From an uncultured bacterium (GTDB lineage: Bacteria; Cyanobacteriota; Vampirovibrionia; Gastranaerophilales; Gastranaerophilaceae), in contig CACYTP010000019.1 in NCBI GenBank assembly GCA_902777385.1, positions 1 through 34,084 on the forward strand: a stretch of DNA of 34,084 bases, given 5' to 3'. The position numbers and the translations under genes were made by a program. Shown in pieces: positions 6,856-16,018 of this stretch. Below the pieces are notes generated by a model, which saw only the letters and a list, made by a program, of their open reading frames with translations, did not search any database and was not told the origin of the DNA. Each line of letters opens with the position of its first letter. Position 1 is the stretch's first letter.

Positions 6856-8321
6856 TGGAAGATTCCGTTCTAAAACAAAAAGGAATAAAAAAAGGGATTA
6901 CGGAGGAAATTGCCACTCGCAAACGTGCGTTGAATTTTTATTCTTTGGCTAATATCCTCCCCGATCCTGATATTGTCTTAAAAAAGCAAGGCAAAGACAT
7001 TAGGATTTACAAAGAATTACTTTGTGATCCGCACGTCTTTGCTTGCACTCAATCACGCAAAGCCGGTGTTTTATCTTTAGATTGGGAAATAAACAGAGGA
7101 CTTGATAAAGACCAAAACGCAGAAGATGTGGAAAATTTATTAAAGAAATTAGACATTCAAAAAATAATATCTGACATTTTAGATGCGACACAGTTTGGTT
7201 TTCAGCCTCTTGAAATTATGTGGAAACGAGATAAATCAGGTCATATAATGCCTGAAAGAGTAACTGCAAAACCACCTGAATGGTTTTGTTTTGATGATGA
7301 TAATAATCTAAAATTTAGAACTAAAGAGAATTATTACGGCGAAATTGTTCCTAATAAAAAGTTCCTGCTTGCACAAAATAATCCAACATATAACAATCCC
7401 TACGGAGACCGCACTCTCTCTCGTGTCTTTTGGAATGTTACCTTTAAAAAAGGCGGATTAAAATTTTGGGTTGTGTTTACAGAAAAATATGGAATGCCTC
7501 ACTTAATTGGGAAACATCCAAGAGGATCAACCAAAGAGGAAACAAATTCTCTTGCTGATATGCTTGAGGATATGGTGCAAGATGCTATTGCGGTTATTCC
7601 TGATGATTCATCTATTGAAATTCAGGAAGCAAGCAAATCATCATCTGCCGAGATTTATGAAAAACTAATCGATAAAATGAACACCGAGATATCTAAAGCA
7701 ATTCTCGGACAAACCTTAACAACTGAAATCGGATCAACGGGAAGTTATGCCGCATCAAATACGCATATGCAAGTCCGTCAAGATATTATTGATTCTGATA
7801 AAAAACTTGTTGAAGGTGTTATAAATCAACTAATTCAATGGATTTATGAAATTAATTTTGCTAATGCGGAAGTCCCTGTTTTTGAATTGTACGAGCCTGA
7901 AGATGTTGATTTAACTTTGGCTCAAAGAGATAAAATACTTTCTGACACAGGAGTTAAATTTACAAAAGAGTATTTCATTAAAAATTACGGTCTTGAAGAA
8001 GAGGATTTTGATATTAGAGAAGACATTATCCCTCCAAGTCCTAACTTCAAAGAGTTTAAGGAAGAAGAGGAACATCTTGTTCCCGGACAGGCTCAAATAG
8101 AAAATTTATTTAAATTCATAACTGAAGGAGATTTAAATAAACAAGCTCAAAGCATGCTTTCACCTTTAATAAAACTCTTTGAATCCTGTGAAAGTTACGA
8201 GGAAGCATTTGAATTGCTGACCGATAAAAATCTGCGAAGCAAAAAGTTTGAAGAAACGATACAAAAGGCTTTATTCCTGTGTGAGTTACAGGGTAGAGCA
8301 GACGGTCTTAACGAGGATTAA
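6855..8321 (+). CDS. Portal protein (DUF935, Mu gp29-like)
   Basis: A 488-residue protein starting at GTG 6855, overlapping the tube stop by one base. Family features include the region around AIATRKRALNFYSLANILPDPDIVLKK, then DPHVFACTQSRKAGVLSLDWEI, GFQPLEIMWKRDKSG, and AILGQTLTTEIGSTGSYAASN with a following helical stem and TLAQRDKILSDTGVKFTKEYF. The DUF935 portal forms the dodecameric DNA entry vertex. In Mu it precedes the protease and capsid genes; here it lies after the tail tube. The length is close to that of Mu gp29 (about 510). Confidence 0.88.
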   Translation: MEDSVLKQKGIKKGITEEIATRKRALNFYSLANILPDPDIVLKKQGKDIRIYKELLCDPHVFACTQSRKAGVLSLDWEINRGLDKDQNAEDVENLLKKLDIQKIISDILDATQFGFQPLEIMWKRDKSGHIMPERVTAKPPEWFCFDDDNNLKFRTKENYYGEIVPNKKFLLAQNNPTYNNPYGDRTLSRVFWNVTFKKGGLKFWVVFTEKYGMPHLIGKHPRGSTKEETNSLADMLEDMVQDAIAVIPDDSSIEIQEASKSSSAEIYEKLIDKMNTEISKAILGQTLTTEIGSTGSYAASNTHMQVRQDIIDSDKKLVEGVINQLIQWIYEINFANAEVPVFELYEPEDVDLTLAQRDKILSDTGVKFTKEYFIKNYGLEEEDFDIREDIIPPSPNFKEFKEEEEHLVPGQAQIENLFKFITEGDLNKQAQSMLSPLIKLFESCESYEEAFELLTDKNLRSKKFEETIQKALFLCELQGRADGLNED

Positions 8322-8322
8322 T

Positions 8323-9273
8323 ATGGCATCCATTTCCCCTGAAGAGTATGCGATGAAACGCAACTTCTTAAAACAACGGCAAAGTTTGCCGCTACATTTA
8401 AAAATTGAACTGTCAAAGAATAGAATTAAGCAATTTTATGAGCATTTTGACGGTCAGGTTTATGTATCTTTCTCCGGCGGAAAGGATTCAACCGTTCTGT
8501 TGCATCTTGTCCGTTCTCTTTATCCTGAAGTACCTGCGGTTTTTGTTGACACAGGACTTGAATATCCTGAAGTTCGTCAGTTTGTAAAACAAACTGAAAA
8601 TACAATTACAATCAGACCGAAAATCACGTTCAAGCAAGTCTTGGAACAATACGGATATCCCATTATTAGTAAAGAAGTCGCAAAGGTTATTGAAGAGAAC
8701 CGTAGGAATCCTGAAGGATACACTAAAAAGAAATTTGATCCTAATAGTGATTATGTGAAAAGGTACGGCACTCACTACTGTATGGCAAAGTGGCAATTCC
8801 TCCGAGACAGCGACATTCCTATATCTGCGAAATGTTGTCAGGTTATGAAAAAGACACCTGCAAAGAAATTTGAGAAAGAGTCAGGACTTAAACCATTTAT
8901 TGCAACAATGGCGGCAGAAAGTAACTTAAGAAAAACAGAGTATCTCAAAAAGGGATGCAACTCTTTTAATTCAGATCGGCCGGCATCAACACCTCTTGGT
9001 TTTTGGACTGAACAGGACATTTATCAGTATATAAAAGAATTTGATGTTCCTTACTGTTCCGTTTATGGAGATATCCTACAAGACAATAAAGGGAAATATT
9101 ACACGACAAAGGTTGATCGCACAGGATGTATGTTCTGTATGTTTGGTGTGCATCGAGAAAAATCCCCGAATAAATTTGAAAAAATGAGAGAAACACATCC
9201 AAAGTTACACGATTATTGTATAAACACTCTTGGCTGTGGCAGAGTTTTAGACTTCTTGGGGGTGAAATACTGA
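8323..9273 (+). CDS. PAPS-reductase-like PP-loop enzyme in the head gene cluster
   Basis: I chose ATG 8323, one base after the portal stop, which gives 316 residues. SGGKDS at residues 51-56 is the PP-loop that binds ATP or APS/PAPS in this superfamily. Cysteines later in the protein (YCMAKW, KCCQVMK, GCNSF, GCMFCMFG) suggest a metal or Fe-S site, as in the phage and DndC-like branches rather than classical CysH. The usual product name is phosphoadenosine phosphosulfate reductase family protein. The true substrate is unknown; tRNA or DNA thiolation is possible but not shown. It overlaps the next gene's ATG. Confidence 0.8.
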   Translation: MASISPEEYAMKRNFLKQRQSLPLHLKIELSKNRIKQFYEHFDGQVYVSFSGGKDSTVLLHLVRSLYPEVPAVFVDTGLEYPEVRQFVKQTENTITIRPKITFKQVLEQYGYPIISKEVAKVIEENRRNPEGYTKKKFDPNSDYVKRYGTHYCMAKWQFLRDSDIPISAKCCQVMKKTPAKKFEKESGLKPFIATMAAESNLRKTEYLKKGCNSFNSDRPASTPLGFWTEQDIYQYIKEFDVPYCSVYGDILQDNKGKYYTTKVDRTGCMFCMFGVHREKSPNKFEKMRETHPKLHDYCINTLGCGRVLDFLGVKY

Positions 9274-10034
9274 TGATTCAATTAAAATCATTATTTAAAC
9301 TCGCTCCTGCGATGGCTATTAAATACTTTAAAAACAAAAATAATAAGTTTACTTGGGATTGGTACGAATTATGGCAAGATGCACATAAAAAATCATTTAC
9401 AGTAGCAAAAGCAATGAGAGAGGACATCTTAAAAGACATTCGTTCTGCTCTTGAAAAAGCACTTACAGAGGGAAAAACCTTCAGAGAGTTTTCAAAAGAA
9501 TTAAAACCAACCCTGCAAAAGAAAGGTTGGTGGGGTGAGCAGATAGTTGTTGACAGTCAGGGTGTCGCAGAAAAAGTTCAACTCGGCTCAATGTACCGCC
9601 TGAAAACGATTTATTCGGTTAATATGCAGACGGCATATCAAACAGGGCGATATAAAACTCAATACGAAAATGTGGATAACAGACCGTATTGGGAATACGT
9701 TGCGGTTATGGATGCCTCGACACGACCTGAACATGCTATGCTAAATGGTCTTGTTTATAGATACGATGATCCGTTTTGGCAGAGCTTTTACCCTCCGAAC
9801 GGTTGGAGGTGCAGATGCAGAGTAAACGCACTATCTGATTATAACCTGCAAAAGAAAAACCGAACTGTCAGTTCTTCAGCCGGCACACTATCAGAGGAAT
9901 TGGCTCTTGTTTCTAAAAAGTCAGGAGAATACAAGCCGGTTACAGTTTACACAGATCCTCTGACTGGTAAACGTGTCGCACCTGATGTCGGGTGGAGTCA
10001 TAACCCTGCAAGCGGTCTTATTGAAGGTGATTAA
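9273..10034 (+). CDS. Mu gp30/F-like minor head protein, short form
   Basis: Translation should start at ATG 9273, which overlaps the previous TGA, giving 253 residues. The central and C-terminal parts have the phage head morphogenesis pattern: VNMQTAYQTGRYKTQYE, MDASTRPEHAMLNGLVYRYDDPFW and PPNGWRCRCRV, then a tail with DPLTGKRVAPDVGWSHNPA. The family protein sits near the portal inside the capsid. Mu gp30 is over 400 residues, so this one lacks a large C-terminal part or is a compact version. Its place right after the portal (apart from the PP-loop gene) matches Mu. Confidence 0.82.
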   Translation: MIQLKSLFKLAPAMAIKYFKNKNNKFTWDWYELWQDAHKKSFTVAKAMREDILKDIRSALEKALTEGKTFREFSKELKPTLQKKGWWGEQIVVDSQGVAEKVQLGSMYRLKTIYSVNMQTAYQTGRYKTQYENVDNRPYWEYVAVMDASTRPEHAMLNGLVYRYDDPFWQSFYPPNGWRCRCRVNALSDYNLQKKNRTVSSSAGTLSEELALVSKKSGEYKPVTVYTDPLTGKRVAPDVGWSHNPASGLIEGD

Positions 10035-10071
10035 AACGGCATTTGAACAGTAATAAAAAGGAGTTTGAATT

Positions 10072-10890
10072 ATGACAATTGATAGAAAATGTTTAATAAA
10101 TTGGGTTGGCGGTAAAAGATTATTGAGAAAAACTATTGCTAAACTCATTCCTGAAGATATTAAATCCTACATCGAACCGTTCGGCGGAGGCGGTTGGGTG
10201 TTGTTTTATAAAGACAAGTGGGCAGATTTGGAAGTCTATAATGACCTCGATGGCAGACTTGTAAATCTGTTCCGCATTGTCAAATACCACCCTAATGCTT
10301 TTATTGAAGAATGGAGGCATTTACTCGGCTCTCGTGAGATGTTTTTGCAATTCTTGAACGGCACATTTATTACAGATATTCAAAAAGCAGTTCAGTTTTA
10401 CTTTTTAATTACACGTTCATTTGGCGGTCGTGGTGATACTTTCGGAACGGTAAAGAAAACTTCCGGCGGTGCTTGTAAATCCCTGCACAATGTTCCTAAA
10501 AAAATCGAGGCTATCCATGAGCGTTTGGATACCGTAATGATTGAAGGTCGTGATTTTGAAAAACTAATCAACCAATACGACCACGAGGGAGCATTTTTCT
10601 ATTGTGATCCACCGTATTCGAGAGGTTGCGGTTATGAAGTAACCTCTACAAAAGACTTCGATCACGAGCGTTTAAGAGAGGTTTTAGGAGCGGTCAAAGG
10701 GCGTTTTCTATTGTCTTATGATGACTCACCTAAAATCAGAGAATTATACAAAGGTTTTGATATGATCGCTGTTGAAAGATTAAACGGAATCAACAACAGA
10801 GAAGGAGTTGAGAACCGAAATAAAATGTTCAAAGAGTTGTTGATTGCAAATTATCCGATAAAGGAATTATATGAGCGACAAGCCGATTGA
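10072..10890 (+). CDS. Dam-type DNA adenine N6-methyltransferase (D12 class)
   Basis: A 272-residue protein with WVGGKRLL at residues 11-18 (the Dam-type beginning), EPFGGGGWVLF near 35-45 (SAM-binding motif I) and DPPY at 179-182 (catalytic motif IV). It transfers a methyl group from S-adenosylmethionine to adenine in DNA. The target site cannot be read from the sequence. Placed between gp30 and gpG, it probably protects phage DNA from host restriction; no partner nuclease is seen nearby. It overlaps gpG by 20 bases. Confidence 0.88.
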   Translation: MTIDRKCLINWVGGKRLLRKTIAKLIPEDIKSYIEPFGGGGWVLFYKDKWADLEVYNDLDGRLVNLFRIVKYHPNAFIEEWRHLLGSREMFLQFLNGTFITDIQKAVQFYFLITRSFGGRGDTFGTVKKTSGGACKSLHNVPKKIEAIHERLDTVMIEGRDFEKLINQYDHEGAFFYCDPPYSRGCGYEVTSTKDFDHERLREVLGAVKGRFLLSYDDSPKIRELYKGFDMIAVERLNGINNREGVENRNKMFKELLIANYPIKELYERQAD

Positions 10891-11329
10891 AATTGAATTT
10901 GATAATAAAGAAGTTCATGAAAAACTCCTTAATCTTGCAAAGAGGACAGAAAACCTGCGACCGTTAATGAAGAACATCGCAGGTATTTTTGCCTATTCAA
11001 CTGAAGAGAATTTTAAAGAAGAGGGCAGACCTGACAAATGGGTGGATTTGGCAGAATCAACAAAAAAACAGAGAACTAAAAAACGGAAGTGGCCGGGACA
11101 GATTTTACAAGTTGAAGGTAAACTTGCCGCATCAATTAATACATATTATGACAACGATTCTGCGGTTATTGGATCAAATTTAGAGTATGCGGCAATTCAT
11201 CAACTCGGAGGTCAAGCCGGCAAAAATAAATCTGTTGAAATCCCTGCAAGACCTTATTTATTACTAACGAATGATGATTATGACGAGATACTTACTGAAT
11301 GTGAGAATTATTTGTCCGAAAATTACTAG
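10871..11329 (+). CDS. Virion morphogenesis protein (Mu gpG / P2 gpS-like)
   Basis: A 152-residue protein with the family signature: an early helix (EVHEKLLNLAKRTENLRPLMKNIAG), then NFKEEGRPDKWVDLAESTKKQR, LQVEGKLAASINTYYDND and EYAAIHQLGG, and IPARPYLLLTNDD near the end. The family acts in tail completion or head-tail joining. In Mu it also follows gp30. A short inverted repeat GAGA-N6-TCTC lies just after the stop. It is the last recognisable structural gene in the window. Confidence 0.85.
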   Translation: MSDKPIEIEFDNKEVHEKLLNLAKRTENLRPLMKNIAGIFAYSTEENFKEEGRPDKWVDLAESTKKQRTKKRKWPGQILQVEGKLAASINTYYDNDSAVIGSNLEYAAIHQLGGQAGKNKSVEIPARPYLLLTNDDYDEILTECENYLSENY

Positions 11330-11377
11330 AGAGAAAACAATCTCAAGTTTAGTAGTTACGGGAAGAAAGGAGATTTT

Positions 11378-11920
11378 ATGACAACCGTAGAACCAATTAG
11401 AAGTATAACAGATTTAAAAAAAGTAGAGAGTGTTTTAGCGAAACAAAGTCAAAGGAATTTATTATTTTTTACAATCGGAACAAATTGTGGGTTGAGAATT
11501 TCAGATATTTTGGCTTTAAATGTTGGTGATGTCAGAGGTAAAACTCACATACAAATTATTGAGAAAAAAACGGGAAAATTTAAAAAATTTCCTATAAATG
11601 CTAAATTAAAACCTATGTTTGAAAAATATACAAAAAATCGAAAAGCAGATGAGCCTTTGTTCAAAACAATATTTCAAAACAGATTAGAAAGAGTTGCAGC
11701 ATATTACATAATTAGGAACGCATGTAAAGAGGCAGGATTACAAGAACGAGTTGGAACTCATACGATGAGAAAAACTTTTGGTTATCATCATTATCAAAAG
11801 TTTAAGGATGTTGCAATGTTGCAAAAAATATTTAACCACTCAAGTCCCCAAATTACCTTAAGATATATCGGAATAGAACAAGATCAAATTGATGAAAGTT
11901 ATAGTAACTTTATTTTATAG
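11378..11920 (+). CDS. Short tyrosine recombinase (catalytic domain only), complete active site
   Basis: A 180-residue protein with a strong RBS (AAGGAG). It has all expected catalytic elements of the phage integrase family: Arg in CGLRISD (about residue 40), Lys in EKKTGK, H-x-x-R in GTHTMRKTFGYHHY, His in NHSSPQ and Tyr in LRYIG. The N-terminal core-binding domain of typical integrases is missing. Proteins of this size and sequence are common in phages and genomes of Firmicutes, where their function is unclear. It lies between the last phage structural gene and a 400-base repeat-bearing non-coding stretch. It might act on inverted or direct repeats nearby. Confidence 0.85.
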   Translation: MTTVEPIRSITDLKKVESVLAKQSQRNLLFFTIGTNCGLRISDILALNVGDVRGKTHIQIIEKKTGKFKKFPINAKLKPMFEKYTKNRKADEPLFKTIFQNRLERVAAYYIIRNACKEAGLQERVGTHTMRKTFGYHHYQKFKDVAMLQKIFNHSSPQITLRYIGIEQDQIDESYSNFIL

Positions 11921-12319
11921 CTGAAAACCCTTTAAAAACAACTATTAAGATTACATTTTGAGAACATTACACTTTATTCAGTCTGTAATGAGACCTGTCA
12001 CTACAATAATTTTAGCACAAACATTAAATGTAAATTATTCTATTAAAGATATTTTAAATTAATTTAACATTTTTGAAATGCCCAACACATAAGATAAATT
12101 TTTATTAATCTCTTTATTTTTTATTCAAAATGTAATGAGATAAATTTTTCAAGATATATTTGAATATTCGGGGTGTAGAACAATAAAAAAAGAAGAGAAC
12201 ATTACATTATTTAATATAAAATACAATATCTGTATGTTCGTGATAATATATATTTGAGCCAACTAAAAAACTAGCTCTTTACAAAATGAATAAAATGTCA
12301 TGAAAATTTGAAGTGATGT
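11921..12319. other. Non-coding region upstream of the glycan operon, with CATTACA repeats
   Basis: I see no gene in these 399 AT-rich bases. CATTACA or its reverse TGTAATG occurs at 11965-11971 (+), 11984-11990 (-), 12131-12137 (-) and 12200-12206 (+). The wider GAGAACATTACA is repeated exactly at 11960-11971 and 12195-12206, and TGTAATGAGA at 11984-11993 and 12131-12140. No convincing -35/-10 pair stands out, although the glycan operon needs a promoter here or upstream. The repeats could be sites for the adjacent recombinase or a regulator. Confidence 0.6.
11950..12136. repeat. 12-bp perfect inverted repeats flanking a 163-bp segment
   Basis: ATTACATTTTGA (11950-11961) and TCAAAATGTAAT (12125-12136) are exact reverse complements. 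The segment between them is of the size seen in invertible promoters. It lies between a recombinase gene and a surface-glycan operon. Whether it inverts cannot be told from one sequence. Confidence 0.45.
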
Positions 12320-13801
12320 ATGTCGATGGAGAAGCTTATGGGTCAGTATACTCATCAGAAATTTGATGAACAAATACAAGAATCAAATCTAAAGATTTTA
12401 TATTATAATTGGGTTCAATTTGATAACGAAAAAAAAGAGGGTGGTGGAGTAAACATCTATCAAAAAAATTTGATAGATTATTTGGTAAAAAATACTAATA
12501 ACGAAATTTATTTTCTAAGCTCAGGTTGGAAATATGATCCAATAAAGAAATATCCATATATAAGACAAACTCAGAATATATATAAAGAAAAATGTCATTC
12601 ATTTGAAATAGTTAATTCCACAGTTATGGCTCCGGCTTTTGCCATTTATATGTATCCACAAAAATTTAACGAAGATACCGGTACTTATGAAATATTAGAT
12701 AAATTTATACAAGAACATGGACATTTTGATGTTATACATTTTAATAACATTGAAGGAATTTCCATCAATGTATTAAAATTAAAAGAAAAATACCCAAATA
12801 CAAAATTTATTGTTTCTATTCACAATTACCAACCAATTTGTCCATTAGTGCAATATTTTCAATATAACAACAACATTATTTGCCATAATTTTGACAATGG
12901 TAATGAATGTGTTAAATGTTCCTCTAGTAAACCAAGCAAAAAGGAATATTATAAACGATCCAGAAATTTTTATTATGATATTTTGGTTGGAAATAAAAAA
13001 ATATTTAGACTTCCATTTAAGTTAATGTGCAAAATTTTTAAATATCGAAGCAAGAGGTTTATCGGAAGTAAAAATACAATGCTTCCTGAACAATATGCTT
13101 ATTATAGAAAACATAATATAGAAATGCTAAATAAGTATGCAGATTATATTTTAGCTGTTTCTGATAGAGTTCGTCAAATTATGGTAGAGCACGGATGTAA
13201 TCCCGATAAAGTTATTACTTCTTATATTGGAACTAAATTTGCCGAAAACGAATTAAAGCATTCAGTTGCAACAATCACAAGACCGTTTACTATTGCATAT
13301 TTAGGATATGAAAGGATAGATAAAGGCTTTTTCTTCTTTATTGATTCACTTTCTAAATTAGATAAAGAAATTGCCAAAAATATAAATGTAGTATTAGCGG
13401 TTTCAAAAATTCATAAAGAAAATTATGAAGCTCAATTAAAAAATTTTAATAAAGTAATAGTTTATAACGGTTATACGCATGAAAAGCTTCCTAATATTTT
13501 AAAAGATGTTAATTTAGGTGTTGTACCAGTCCTTTGGGAAGATAATTTACCGCAGGTCGCTATTGAAATGGTTGCATTGGGTGTTCCAATTTTGTGCAGT
13601 AGTTTCGGAGGTGCAAGCGAATTGTGCAGTAGTGATTTATTTAAATTTGAAGGAGGAAATGAATCAGATTTTCTTCAAAAATTAGCAAATTTTGTTAAGA
13701 ATCCTGAGCATTTGGATGAATATTGGAATCACCATACGGATTTAACAACAATGAAAGACCATGTAAAACAAATTATAAGAATATATAGAGGAGATAATTA
13801 A
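12320..13801 (+). CDS. Glycosyltransferase, GT4-like
   Basis: A 493-residue GT-B-fold protein. The N-terminal half contains GGGVNIYQKNLIDYLV and FDVIHFNNIEGISINVLKLKEKY, typical acceptor-domain features. The C-terminal half has FTIAYLGYERIDKG and, near residues 414-430, EMVALGVPILCSSFGGASE, the nucleotide-sugar binding region with the ExxxxxxxE-like pattern of GT4 enzymes. It probably adds one sugar to a surface glycan. The start is uncertain: ATG 12320, 12326 or 12338 are all in frame and none has an ideal RBS. It is the first gene of the glycan operon and overlaps the next ATG by one base. Confidence 0.82.
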   Translation: MSMEKLMGQYTHQKFDEQIQESNLKILYYNWVQFDNEKKEGGGVNIYQKNLIDYLVKNTNNEIYFLSSGWKYDPIKKYPYIRQTQNIYKEKCHSFEIVNSTVMAPAFAIYMYPQKFNEDTGTYEILDKFIQEHGHFDVIHFNNIEGISINVLKLKEKYPNTKFIVSIHNYQPICPLVQYFQYNNNIICHNFDNGNECVKCSSSKPSKKEYYKRSRNFYYDILVGNKKIFRLPFKLMCKIFKYRSKRFIGSKNTMLPEQYAYYRKHNIEMLNKYADYILAVSDRVRQIMVEHGCNPDKVITSYIGTKFAENELKHSVATITRPFTIAYLGYERIDKGFFFFIDSLSKLDKEIAKNINVVLAVSKIHKENYEAQLKNFNKVIVYNGYTHEKLPNILKDVNLGVVPVLWEDNLPQVAIEMVALGVPILCSSFGGASELCSSDLFKFEGGNESDFLQKLANFVKNPEHLDEYWNHHTDLTTMKDHVKQIIRIYRGDN

Positions 13802-14727
13802 TGCCCAAAGTATCAATAGTTTTACCTACATATAATGGTGAAGAATTTTTATCAAATTCTATCGAAAGTGTTATAAATCAGACTTTTCAAGATTGGGAAC
13901 TAATTATCGTAAATGATTGTTCAACAGATAATTCTCTTTCAATTGCTGAAGATTATGTAAAAAAAGATAATAGAATAAAAATTATAAATAATGATGAAAA
14001 TAAAAAACTCCCTGAATCATTGAATATTGGTTTCAGAGAAGCTAGAGGTGAATATTATACTTGGACTTCGGATGACAATGAATATTATCCTAATGCAATA
14101 GAAAAAATGGTAAATTTTTTGGATATCAATAAGTCATATGGAATGGTGTATGCAGTTTGTAAAACTATTAATATAGAAAATGATGAAGTAGGTAGATGGG
14201 GGGATATAGCTATAACTCCCGTAGAATTACTTGAAGGAAATATAATCGGAGCTTGTTTTTTATATCGTAGTGAAGTTGCTAATATAGTAGGATATTATGA
14301 TAAACGACATTTTTTAGCTGAAGATCATGATTATTGGTTAAGATTATATAAAAGATCTAAAATTGCTCATTTAGAAGAGGAACTGTATTTTTATAGGCAT
14401 CATAAAAATAGTTTGACAGCAAAAAAATCAAAGAATGCATGGTATATAAGTAGAAATTTATCTGTACATTACTATACAGAATATGAACAGATTTTCCCTG
14501 CTTATGCAAGTCTTATCCAGAATAGATGGCAGCTTATGCAGGCAATTGTTAATGAAGATGACACATTTTTTAATCAAATAAAATCAAAATATTCCAAAAG
14601 ATATATATATAAACAATTGAAAAATTTTAATAAGATACATTATTCTCCTTGGAATATAAATCATATTTTATTGTTAGGAGGTATCTATTTTATAAAAGGT
14701 TTTATTTTGTTTATGAAAAACCGATAA
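13801..14727 (+). CDS. Glycosyltransferase family 2
   Basis: A 308-residue GT-A protein beginning PKVSIVLPTYNGEEFLSNSIESVINQTFQDWELIIVNDCSTDNS, the hallmark GT2 start. TWTSDDNEYYPNAIEKM near residue 90 holds the metal-binding DxD region (here SDDNE). AEDHDYWLRLYKR near 175 is the ExDxxxxxR-like acceptor motif. The C-terminus is basic with a short hydrophobic stretch (ILLLGGIYFIKGFILFM) that could associate with the membrane. Donor and acceptor are unknown. It has a strong RBS (GAGGAG) and is coupled to the preceding gene. Confidence 0.87.
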   Translation: MPKVSIVLPTYNGEEFLSNSIESVINQTFQDWELIIVNDCSTDNSLSIAEDYVKKDNRIKIINNDENKKLPESLNIGFREARGEYYTWTSDDNEYYPNAIEKMVNFLDINKSYGMVYAVCKTINIENDEVGRWGDIAITPVELLEGNIIGACFLYRSEVANIVGYYDKRHFLAEDHDYWLRLYKRSKIAHLEEELYFYRHHKNSLTAKKSKNAWYISRNLSVHYYTEYEQIFPAYASLIQNRWQLMQAIVNEDDTFFNQIKSKYSKRYIYKQLKNFNKIHYSPWNINHILLLGGIYFIKGFILFMKNR

Positions 14728-14800
14728 ATGTGTATATATGCTATTAAATAAAATTTAATTAAAAATACAAATTATTAACGTAGTCAAGGAGTAACAAACA

Positions 14801-16018
14801 ATGAATATATTATACTTTTCACCGATTCCATTTGAACCTGTAAGACATGGCAATATCAGCACTGTAAATCAATACATGAAAAGATTAAAAGAGCTTGGGC
14901 ATACTGTGCATTATGTAATGTTACAAAACTATGGTACATCTCCTATGGATTACTATAAAATGATGCAAATAGCTGATACTATGGATATTATACCTTGGAC
15001 ACCGAAGAATAAAAAGGTATGTAATGAAGATGGGTATTATATCTACGACTCATTATATCCTGAAGGGGCAGGTGAAGTTATATCATATTTCTGTAAGAAA
15101 TACAAAATTGAAACAATAATTTGTACATATGTGACAATGTCAAAAATTTTAGAATTTGTACCTCCTAATGTTACAAAAATAATTGATACTCATGACCGGA
15201 TGTCAGATAGGCATTTATATCTTAAAAAGAATAATATAAAAAATGATTTCTTTTCTTGTACAGAAGAAGATGAGGCTAAATACTTATCTCGTGCTGATAT
15301 TATATGGGCTAGGAGAGATGAAGAAACTGAATTCTTTAATAGAATTACAAATTCTAAAAAAGCGATAACTGTAACTCATTTTGAAGCACCTAAATTTTTG
15401 AATAAGAAATACGACAGATGCAAAAAAATTGGAATTTTAGCTTCGGAAAACTCTATAAATGCAAAAATGGTTTGTGAATTTGTTCAACAATTTAGTAAAA
15501 AAATGAAAAGAGAGAAAATTGATTTGGAATTAGTTATAGCAGGAAAAGTTAAAAATACTATTTTTGCAAAAAAAAGAAAACATTTTAGAAATCTTGCAAA
15601 TATATATTTTAGTATAATAGGTAGACAGGATAAAATTAAGAAAGAATATTTAAAATATTTTGAAAATGATTATGTAAAAGTAATAGGTGAAGTTGCTAAT
15701 ATCGAAGATTTTTATTCTGATATTGATATTGCCTTAGTCCCTATTACTATCGGCACCGGAATTAATGTAAAAATGGTAGAAGCTATGGCTTTTGGAGTTC
15801 CTGTAATTTCAACTGAGTGCGGTATTAAAGGAATGAAATCTGAGTCTGAATTTCATCATTGTCAGACAATTGAAGATGTTATTGATAAAATTTATAAAGT
15901 TTATAAAAATCCTCGATTATTAGATGATTTAGTCTCAATAAGTAAGAATTGCTATATTGAATTTGTAAATAATGCTCATCGAAATTTTGATAATAGCTTG
16001 GGGGTTGTTAATAAATGA
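14801..16018 (+). CDS. Glycosyltransferase, GT4/GT1-like
   Basis: A 405-residue GT-B protein. It starts MNILYFSPIPFEPVRHGNIS, with the glycine-poor start seen in some capsule glycosyltransferases, and has IIDTHDRMSDRH near residue 130. The C-terminal donor domain contains DIDIALVPITIGTGINVKMVEAMAFGVPVIST near residues 308-340, a clear GT4-type nucleotide-sugar site. The RBS is AAGGAG. A 73-base AT-rich gap precedes it, the largest inside the first part of the operon. Its stop overlaps the next ATG (ATGA). Confidence 0.82.
   Translation: MNILYFSPIPFEPVRHGNISTVNQYMKRLKELGHTVHYVMLQNYGTSPMDYYKMMQIADTMDIIPWTPKNKKVCNEDGYYIYDSLYPEGAGEVISYFCKKYKIETIICTYVTMSKILEFVPPNVTKIIDTHDRMSDRHLYLKKNNIKNDFFSCTEEDEAKYLSRADIIWARRDEETEFFNRITNSKKAITVTHFEAPKFLNKKYDRCKKIGILASENSINAKMVCEFVQQFSKKMKREKIDLELVIAGKVKNTIFAKKRKHFRNLANIYFSIIGRQDKIKKEYLKYFENDYVKVIGEVANIEDFYSDIDIALVPITIGTGINVKMVEAMAFGVPVISTECGIKGMKSESEFHHCQTIEDVIDKIYKVYKNPRLLDDLVSISKNCYIEFVNNAHRNFDNSLGVVNK

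Noticed and set aside
1-11329. Gene transfer agent instead of a prophage
   Set aside because: The structural genes are Mu-like and accompanied by phage-type modification and lysogeny-type genes; nothing specific to known transfer agents is seen.
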